This document shows, piece after piece, positions 1-8,800 of a stretch of 64,000 nucleotides of DNA. A model generated the notes under the pieces. It worked only from the letters and a program-made list of their open reading frames with translations. It did not search any database and had not been told where the DNA came from. Source of the DNA: Prorocentrum cordatum (lineage: Eukaryota; Sar; Dinophyceae; Prorocentrales; Prorocentraceae); NCBI GenBank assembly GCA_963575745.1, contig CAUYUJ010019619.1, forward strand, positions 57,501-121,500, given 5' to 3'. The position numbers and the translations under genes are program-made. Every line of letters starts with the position of its first letter. Positions within the stretch are counted from its first letter, which is position 1.

Positions 1-335
1 AGTCCGGGGCCAGTCCGGGGCCAGTCCGGGGTCAGTCCGGGGTCAGTCGTTCGGGGTCAGTCGTCCGGGGTCAGTCGTCCGGGGTCAGTCCGGGGTCAGT
101 CCGGGGCCAGTCCGGGGTCAGTCCGGGGTCAGTCCGAAGTCAGTCCAGGGTCAGTCCAGGGTCAGTCCAGGGTCAGTCCGGGGTCAGGCCGGGGTCAGGC
201 CGGGGTCAGGCCGGGGTCAGGCCGGGGTCAGGCCGGGGTCAGGCCGGGGTCAGTCCGGGGTCAGTCCGGGGTCAGTCCGGGGTCAGTCCGGGGTCAGTCC
301 GGGGTCAGTCCGGGGTCAGTCCGGGGTCAGTCCGC
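1..335. repeat. 11-bp minisatellite array A (GGGGTCAGTCC unit), open at the window edge
   Basis: The unit GGGGTCAGTCC is repeated head to tail about thirty times, with variants GGGGCCAGTCC, GGGGTCAGGCC and AGGGTCAGTCC clustered in blocks, so variants have spread locally by unequal exchange or slippage. The array starts before the window. It ends at the palindromic border at 336-470. Related arrays lie at 43476-44135 and 60607-60835. Any open frame here is a by-product of three 11-bp units making 33 bp. Confidence 0.95.
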
Positions 336-592
336 CCAGGTCATTCGTTACCGAAAAATTTCGGTAGCGATCGGGAACGACCGGTCGCGACCGATTCGGC
401 TAAAATTTCGGTCGCGATCGGTAGCGATCGGTCGCGACCGATGAGCAAAAAACGCTACCGACGGTAGCGTTTTCTGCCTGACAAATCGGTCGTTTGCCTG
501 ACAAAAGCGGTCGTTTGCCTGACAAAATCGGTTGTTTGCCTGACAAAATCGGTCGTTTGCCATTCGCTACCGACCGTTACCGACGAACCAAA
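336..592. repeat. Palindromic border module with four ~21-bp repeats
   Basis: The stretch after array A is dense in inverted repeats. ACCGAAAAATTTCGGT folds back on itself, as do several TCGCGACCG/CGGTCGCGA and CGCTACCG/CGGTAGCG pairs. At about 476-560 a unit beginning GCCTGACAAA and ending CGGTCGTTT is repeated four times with small changes. An inverted version of the first part of this module lies at 43316-43475, next to array B. No gene is visible. Confidence 0.8.
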
Positions 593-593
593 A

Positions 594-594
594 C

Positions 595-637
<43 letters not shown>

Positions 638-719
638 GTGATGGTGATGGTGATGGTGATGGTGATGGTGATGGTGATGGTGGTGGTGATGATGATCATG
701 ATCATGATGATGGTGATGG

Positions 720-756
<37 letters not shown>

Positions 757-821
757 AACTTTGATGATGGCTATGATGATGCTGGTTTTGATGATGAAGG
801 TGAATATGATGATGATCATGC

Positions 822-891
<70 letters not shown>

Positions 892-958
892 AATGATGAT
901 GATGATGATGATGATGATGAAGATTATGGTGATGATGATGGTGGCGGTTCTGATGATG
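594..958. repeat. GAT/ATG trinucleotide microsatellite
   Basis: About 360 bp of GATGATGAT with interruptions (GGTGAT blocks, a few GAAGAT). It opens long poly-Met and poly-Ile frames on the two strands; these have no mixed-sequence domain and I do not treat them as genes. Confidence 0.95.
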
Positions 959-1989
959 AAGTCGAGGAGGAGGAGGAAGAGGGGGGGATACTTGACGATC
1001 GAACGCTTATACATACTCTTCACACGCACGCTGGAACTCACGTAGGGCTAAGTAGGGGACCCCTCGAAGAGGGGGCGGGGCGAACGTTCGCGAGGCCCTC
1101 GCCCTGCCATCCACGGGCTGCCCGCCCTCCAACGGCGACGGACCCGTAGAGGCTGGCAGGGCAGAGAGGTCGCGATCGTTCGCCCGTCGAAGCCCCCTTT
1201 TCAACGGGCCCCCTATCGAATGCAGGAGGGGGGATGGATAAAGAAGAGGACGGAGGAAGATCGGGAGAGGATGAAGAGCGAGAGAGAGAGAGAGAGAAAC
1301 GAGGGAAGGGGACGAGGAGGGGAAAAACGAGCTCCTGCTACTCCTCCTACTCCTACTCCTCGTGCTACTCCTCCTACTTTTCCTACTCATCCTATTACTC
1401 CTCCTACTCATCCTGTTACTCCTCCTACTTTTCATGTTCCTCCTACTCCTCCTAATATTCCTGTTACTCCTCTTAGTTCTCCTACTCATCCTACTCCTAC
1501 TAATATTCGTAATCATCCTACTCCTCGCTCCTGGCCCAGCCGCCATTTCTGGCGCAGGCGCGGGCGCCGCTCCGCTCCCTGCGCGGCCCGTGCGAAGGAG
1601 AGAGGGGAGAGAGAGAGATGTATGTATACATATATACATATATATAAAAAGGGAGAGTCGAGCTGATGGTGGGGATGACGACCATTACGATTTCAACTAC
1701 GATGCCGATGGCACTTATGATGACGGCCGTCGTGTTAAAACAAAAACGCACCCGTGCATTCAGAGGGGGGGGGGCGTGGATGCGCGGAAGGGGCGGGGGG
1801 GACAGGCGAGGGGGAGTCAGGTGGATAAGGGGTTTGCATCAGTAGTGGCAGCGGTAATCATTAGGAAATTATAGAAGAATAAAAAGAAGAAAAGGGAGGA
1901 GGCGAGCACAGAAGCACGCGCAGCCGAGCGTGAAGCGGGGATCGGCTAGCATTGCGTCCACCCCCTGCCCCGTGAGGGTGGAAGGAGGC
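959..1989. other. Gene-free spacer with TCC-rich tract
   Basis: No convincing coding frame. 1330-1530 is a degenerate CTCCTA/CTCCTC triplet tract, 1275-1310 is a short GA run and 1620-1650 is a TA/CA run. The remainder is GC-rich unique sequence without recognised features. Confidence 0.6.
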
Positions 1990-2300
1990 GGAAAAGAATG
2001 AGGAGGAGGAGGAGAAGGAGGATGAGCGGACGCGGTGGTGGGAGGAGGAGCAGCAGCAGCAACAGCAGCAGCAAGAGCAGGATGGAGGAGGAGGAGGAGA
2101 GGGAGAGGGAGGAGGAGGAGGACGAGGAGGAGGAGGAGGAGGAGGGAGGAGGAAACGACCTCCTCCTCCCCCTCCTCCTCCCCTCCTCCGCTATTCTCCT
2201 CCTCCTCCTCCTCCTCCTCCTCTCCCCATCCTTCTCTTCTTTTCGTCCTCCTCCTCCTCCTCCTCCTCCTCCTCCTCCTCCTACCTCCTATAACCCCCCC
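1990..2300. repeat. Purine tract facing pyrimidine tract (GGA)n/(CCT)n
   Basis: GGA-rich DNA at about 1990-2155 is followed, after a short AACGAC spacer, by CCT-rich DNA at about 2158-2290. The two halves are complementary in kind and can form a long imperfect hairpin or a triplex (H-DNA). Frames through it are Arg/Glu/Pro/Ser homopolymers and are not counted as genes. 2300-2640 is further CCTCC-rich spacer. Confidence 0.8.
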
Positions 2301-2643
2301 TCCTTCCCCTGGGGGCTGACGCAGTGCTCGCCGAAAAAGGCTGCTCCTACTCCATGGAGCAGCGCTGAAATTCCAGATCCGCAGCCCAGCATTGGGCAGG
2401 CGGCAGCACGCTTCGTCCTCGCGTCGTCCGTCCTCCCCCCCTCCCCTCCCTGCCCTATGTTCCGCCCGCCGTCCCCCGACCCCTCCTCCGCCCCATCCTC
2501 CTCCATCCTCTGTCTCCCCCTTCTTCCTCCTCCTCCTTCTCCCCCTCCTCCCCCTCCGCCCCCCATTCCCCACCTCCTCCTTCCACCTCCTCCAAGGACC
2601 TGTCTCGTCTGTGCCCCGCCCCAAAAAAACTCCTTCCTTCCTC

Positions 2644-5127
2644 CTAGGGCCCGTGGCGGGACCAACCTTGACGAAAGTCGTTTATATGCCTGCCCATTCT
2701 CATCCTCTCAGAAACCTTACGGCATACACTATTGATAGATGTACCAATGGCGCAAGCACCCCCGACACGGGAGACGAAGCGTTGGTAATCTTCTGGTTGG
2801 TAGCACCAAGTGTACCGAGGGTTAAGTGGCACCTGGCGTACCAGGTGCCACACAAAGTGGTGTTTATTGACTATGGAGTACTTCAATTTGTGTTGTGCGA
2901 ACGCCCTGCTGGATAACGATTGGTAGCATTCAAGCAGGTCGTCTGTCCACTTCTGGATGTCATTACACTCTGCTGCAGAAAAAAACATATCGCCCGAATC
3001 GATCAGCTCATAGATTTTGCACAGGCTCTTCAGCATGAATACCCTCGTTCGTGAAGGTGGGCTACCGTCGTCATAGTCCCTGGACAACTGAAGGCCGACG
3101 CGAGACAACCAGCGTGCCTCGGCCGCTTTCACGGCGTGGGACAACACAGGAAAATCCGCGAACGGGGAATCAGGGTCTTTCACAACGTATCCAAACTTGA
3201 AGTGTGATAGGCGGTGCTCGATGCCTTCCTCCTGGTAGACCTCCTGGATTCGCTTCCAGAGCTTCTCCACACGGGCGGCCCTGGGTCCACGCTCGTGCTC
3301 TGTAATTATCTCGAAGAACAAATTGGCGAGAATGTGGCCCGTAACGCCGAGGTCAAAAGTATGCACCACGTCCAAACACAACGTGGACACAGTAACTCCC
3401 CATATAGTGAACACAGGGTGCTCAGCTCGGAAATCTCGTTCGTGAAATTTCCAGTGGTTCGGCCCATCTGCCTGAAAATTATTGAACGGGTTAGCGCCGC
3501 TCTTGTCGCAGGGGCACAGCCAACAGAACTGGTTGTCATTTGAATACGGCATTTGTAGGTAGGCTGCGAAAAATTCCAGGTCACCGAGGATGCCGTATAT
3601 AAACGCTCTGAACGGCTTCGTTGGGCTACACAGGAACTGCCCACCCAACCTGGCACGATCAGGGTCTAACGGGTCGCCGTTCCAGTCCGACTCTCTCGTT
3701 CAAGCGAGGGTTATTGGCTAATGGTAGAGGCGGCGCAAGGGGCGGGCGGGCGGGCGGGGGATGGGGGGGCGCGCTGCGGGGGGAAGGGGAGGGGGGAGGG
3801 TGCGGGCTGGGGCTTCGGGGCCAGGGAAGACGAGGGATAGCAACGGGGAGGAGCTGAGGAGAGGGGCAAGCAATAGAAACTGACGCGGCGGAGCAGCATA
3901 TCCGCAGACAGGCTACCGAACGCGGGCCCTGATGGCATTAAAATGCGCAGAGGGCAAACGGGTGGAGATGGACGAAATTGGAAGCACGACGCAAGGCGCG
4001 GGACCACCGACAACACCCCCCAGGCCCCCTTACACGTGTAAGTCTAGTTTGGTGTGTGCGTGGTGGCGAAGCCAATCTAATCTGTTCTAGGGTGCTTGCC
4101 CTCCGCCAGTGCCTGGAAGCTCCATCGCAACACTTCCCATATCTCCAGGAACGTATCTTTTCCACAATGTTTTTTCTTTTTCGTTAGGGTGCTCAATGGC
4201 CAACTGATTAAATTCAGTGTGAGCGCCTTTGTTGAACCGACCCCTAACAACCCTGTAAGGCTCAACGATACGAGGCTGTCCCGTGTGAGAAATTCGGCCC
4301 CGTCGCCGTGGATCCTCAAAGGCGCGCATGTGGTCGCGTAACTTCGAACGGCCCAGACTGGGTGGTCTCGCAGACGTCGGTCGTCCCTGGGATGGTTGTT
4401 GGTGCCGCGCAGAATGATAATGCTCGAGCGGGAGTGCCGCCGCTGAAGCGTCGCCCTCCTGTCCTCCACCCCCGATGTTCCCCCAGCTGTTTCGGTTTCC
4501 TGACCGCCCCCCGCCCCCGCCCCCTCGCCGTCGTTAAATGGCCAGGGGGAGGGGGGGAGGGGTGGGAAGGGGCGCGTGGCGGGCGGGGGGCACCCGAAAA
4601 CTGCTGGCACCAACCCATGAGAGGAAACAAAAAAAAAGAAAATGCGTCCTGCTGGCGTGATCCCAGAAGTCCGACAGGCGACCCACCCCGAAGATCTCCT
4701 CGAATTCCGTTGGATACTGATGAAATAATGCAGAAAACCACTCGTGTGGTAGGAGGGCCGCAGCTGTGCCTTCAGTTGGCTTAGTAGTTTTCGGATCGAT
4801 GCACGACACGGGGAACGCCATGGGCTCTGGTAGCAGATTCCTCCCAAGCATCCTCGTCAATTGTGAATGGATATTGCCTGGGTGGTTCCCCCAGGCGCCC
4901 AGGCTCGCGAGCTTCAATATTTCCTGGTGCTTGAGCCCGTCCCGATGCGCCGCCAGCGCAACGCGTTGAACTTCTGCGGCGGGCATCAAGCCCCAGCACC
5001 ATTGCTTCAGAAGATACGTCCCTAAATTTGAATACTCTTGCACAGGAACACCCGGGGCCCCATCTGGAGCCTCGCCTGGGCCATCGCCAGCGGGCGACAG
5101 CCGACGTTTCTGCCCGCGTTTCACCAT
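2644..5127 (-). CDS. Spliced DDE/RNase H-fold transposase-like gene (copy 1, complete)
   Basis: Three exons on the minus strand. Exon 1 (4649-5127) starts at the ATG at 5127 (MVKRGQKRR). A 262-bp intron (4387-4648) begins GA and ends AG; removing it joins HAS to RDDRRLRDHP in frame. Exon 2 begins at 4386 and carries LRIHGDGAEF, the likely first catalytic Asp. A second intron (about 3700-4100, ends not fixed) leads to exon 3 (2644 to about 3700). Exon 3 has a C-W-L-C-P-C zinc knuckle, CLDVVHTFDLGV (second Asp, in the D-x-x-H context of CACTA/Tnp2-like transposases), then KHHFVWHL and QPEDYQRF (candidate catalytic Glu). Order and spacing fit a DDE transposase. The family name is inference; terminal inverted repeats were not found. 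It may be a domesticated or multicopy gene. The exact N-terminus is uncertain because a 13-G run at 5144-5156 changes length in copy 2. Confidence 0.6.
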
Positions 5128-5344
5128 TGGGGGCACGACAGGCGGGGGGGGGGGGGCTGGGGCGGGGGCCTCGACCCTCGAGCCCGAGCGCCTTGCGATG
5201 GTGACGGCATGAGCGAGAATGGAGATGAGGGGGGCTGAAGCACGGCCACACTTCTCGCTGCGTGCGAACTCGCCGTGCGCTGGCTCACATCGCCCACCAA
5301 TGAGAGCAACAGTCGCATCACATACGAACGCGTTCGTCTGCCGA

Positions 5345-5830
5345 GGGGCGGTCCGAGACCCTAGGCAAGCCGAGGCCCTGGACGACCCGAGACCCTGGGT
5401 GGCCCGAGACCCTGGTCGACCCGAGGCCTTGTGGGATCAGGGGCCCACGCGTGGCCTCCCAAACTACAGGCGACGTTCCAGGCCCTGGGGGCATGGGTGG
5501 GGCCATCGACGTTGGCCATCGTTTAAGGCAAACTGCGTCGTGTATTTCAGGCGACGCTGCTCTCTCGGAGGCGGATGCCATCGGTGCGCCTACAGAGGCG
5601 CGCAGGGGAGGCGAAACGCTTGCTCGTGCCACCGCCAGGTGCGAGCTCATCGTGCACGGGCTCAGATGGGCGACGGCCAACGGGAGCAGGATACCCTGGA
5701 CGATCCGAGACCTTGGGCGATCCGAGGCCCTGGGCGACCTGGGACCCTGAACGATTCGAGACCCTGTGCGGTTCGAGACCCTGGATGACCCGAGCCCCAG
5801 GACGACCTAAGACCCTGACGGGTACGCCAG
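5345..5830. repeat. Degenerate GACCCTGG minisatellite
   Basis: Blocks at about 5350-5430 and 5690-5815 consist of imperfect ~18-bp units of the type CCGAGACCCTGGACGA. They lie between the transposase-like gene and the 3' end of the next minus-strand gene. The 5430-5690 stretch between the blocks is unique sequence without a supported exon. Confidence 0.75.
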
Positions 5831-5881
5831 AACTTAACAACTGAGAAATGTCACCGAACACGTGGGGACCGAAACCAGATT

Positions 5882-8800
5882 TTAGACTTGACGCTTAGTC
5901 TTCGAAGCGTTCGACGCTGCTCCCGTGGCCTGGGATGCCCTCCTTGTGCGACGTAGTCGCACGAAAAAAAAAAAGATGCAGCAGCAGCGCTTGCCGAGGT
6001 CTCCACCCACGGGGTTCAGCTTTCGGAGCTCCTCACGGAGCCCGCTGCACTTGCAGGCACGCATCAGGATGCAAGGCCCGAGGGCGTGTCATCATTCAAA
6101 GGCGCGCAAGGGAAGGACACAAGGGTGCATTGCTTATCAAGCGCACCCTCTCAGGGGCGCGCGGGGGGGGGGGGGCTCGTCGCTCTTAGGCAGAGCTGCT
6201 GCGTGCCAGGGCCTCCGACCTACAGCGTGATGTTCAGTTCGGAGCCCGTGTTGATCAGACCTACTGCATAATGTTCAGCTCGGAGCCTTTCTTGAATATG
6301 CCGACGCTGATGTTCGACAACTTCTTGGCCTTGTTGACGTCGGTGACGTCGTCGACCAGCGCCGCAGAGACAGCGTTGGCCAGCTTCTGGAGATCCTCCA
6401 TCAACTATTCGATGGGGAGGAAAACAAACCTCCACCTCCCCTTCGCCATACCCTTGTGGCGCCGACGAAAAACTGATGTGCCTCCTCCTCCTCCTCCTCC
6501 TCCTCCTCCTCCCCCGCTTCCTCCTCCTCCTCCCCCCGTCTCGTTCCCCTCTTCCCTTGTCCCAGTATACGACGGTGTACATTTGCATTGAACACCCGCC
6601 AGTATTCCTCGATCTTGAACCTACAGTTTGGACTGTCCGTTTTGAACCCCCCGTTGCAGGGCGGGGGAGGGAGCAGGGCACGTGCCCGATTACGGGGGGA
6701 TGGTGGATGAGGGGGTGTAGGGATGGGGTGCGGGGGGGAGGATGAGGAGGATGAGGGGGAGGAGGGTGACAATGAGGAGGAGGAGGAGGAGGAGGATGGA
6801 TATGAGGTGCATGCGCCTGGCGTCAGTCTGACGTCCGTCGGGCGCCGTGCTGGCGTACGTACGACGTCAATATGGCGCAAGCCTGACGCCACTCTGACGT
6901 CAGGCTGGCGTCAGTCTGACGTCATTCTCACTTCAGTTTGGCGTCATCCTAGCGTCAAAGTGGCATCACTCTGACGTCAGTATGACGTCAGTCTGACGTC
7001 AGGCTTACGTCAGGCTGACGTCAGGCTGACGTCATGTTGACGTCAATCGCGTATACGATTGGCATCAGGCTGACTCCAGACTGACGTCAGTGTGGCGTCA
7101 GATTGACGTCAGTCTGACGTCAGGCTGACGTCAGTCTGACGTCAGACGGGCGTCAATCTGACGTCAGGCTGACGCCAGACTGACGTCAGTCTGATGCCGG
7201 TCTGACGTCGGACGAACGTCAGACCGACGTCTGTCTGATGTACCCACCCGCATCCCCAGTTTAGACTGCTGACCTTTGTCGCAGCCTCGATGTCAGCTTT
7301 GTCGTGCCCGCCCTCGCGCTTAATGGTCCTGATCGCGCTGACGAGCGCGCTGCAGCCCTCCTTTGAAACGGCGGGAGGGCAGGGTTGGACCGAGGAGGGG
7401 GGCGCGTTAGGGTACGAGGGGGAGTGAGTATTTGGGGCAAGGCGGAAAGACGGCATGCGCCAGGATGGCGGACAATCTGGTCAGTGAGGCCGAAACGATG
7501 ACAGAAGGTGAAGGGAGGCGGTGGGGAGCGAATGCAAAGAACTCAGGCGAGGGGCAGGGGACAGGGGAGGGCAACAGGGGGTAAAAGAGGAGGAAGAAGA
7601 GGATGACGCGAATGGCGAGGAGGACGCGGAGGAGGAGACGGATGGTACGGATCGGGAGGAGGATAAGGAGAATGAGGATACGGGGAGATATTGCGGTAGG
7701 AGAACGAGGGTGAAGGGGGAGGAGGAGCAGGCACGTGAGGAAGCGATAGTAATCATGGCCCGAGGTCTCCTTGATGTAGCCCTCGATCTTTTCGAGGATC
7801 TCCGAACCCTTCTGCGAGCTCTTGATCGAGTCGGGGTTGATCTTCGTGATGGCCTCCGCCTGTTTGCCCCGCACCTTGATGAACTTCTTGATGTCAGCCT
7901 GGGCAAGGCTGGCGCTTGGATCGCGCTCGTGCCCTCCCCCGTGCCCCATCTCATTTAAGGCGAGGGCGTCTCCCATCTCTCATCCGCATCTCTTCCCACT
8001 CTTCCCCATCTCTCGTGCGTCTCTCCCCCGTCTCACTTAGGGAATGGTGAAGTCAGGGAGGTGGGGCCCAAGAACGGGCGAGGGTGACGCATGCAAGGGC
8101 GCTACAGGTTGATAAGTCGATGGGGCGAAAGGGCGAGGGCCCGATCGGTTGATGCCCTAATCCCACCAGCTCTCTGGGCTTAGGTGGTATAACGCGTTGG
8201 TTTCTGCTCTATACCCCTTCCCCTACCTCCCCTGGGGCTGGGAGGGGGGGGGGCGGAGGCACCGCAGCGTCCAAGATGGCCCAAGAAGGTCCCAAGAGGG
8301 CTTCATTGTCGCACGATGGCCTCAACGATGGCCCATGCTACTTCAAGATGGGTCAAGATAGCCTCCACCATACCCCCAAGAGGCCCCACTACAGCCCCAA
8401 GACGGATCCAAGTGCCCTCCGAGCCCTCCACGGCGCCCTCCAAGATGCCCAAACCCTTCAAACGCCTAGGGAAAATCACTGTGGTTGTCATTATCGCCTT
8501 CTCGCTTCCCATGGACGTTGGAAGCCTCAAGATGACACAAACGAGGCCCAATATGTGGCCCAATAAGGCCGAATACGGCACCAATATCGCCCAAGAGGCG
8601 CCCACGAACGCTACAAGGGGGGTGCCCACGATGCTGTTTGAGAACATCCGAGGGGGCGATGTTAATTGAGGGACCTCATCTTTTTGAGCCATGGTGCCCC
8701 AGATGACCTCAAGATGCCTCCCAGTATCTCCCCAAATGCCCTCCACCCCGCCCTGTGTAGCCCAATATGGCTCCAAGCGGGCCCTAGATATGCAAATGTG

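Noticed and set aside
494-1045. Long poly-Met / poly-Ile open frames on both strands
   Set aside because: Direct translation of the GAT trinucleotide repeat; no mixed-composition domain.
8165-8200. Box A-like segment (CTTAGGTGGTATAACGCG) suggesting a tRNA-derived SINE
   Set aside because: No box B at the right distance and no poly-A or short-repeat tail; kept only as an unclassified dispersed repeat.
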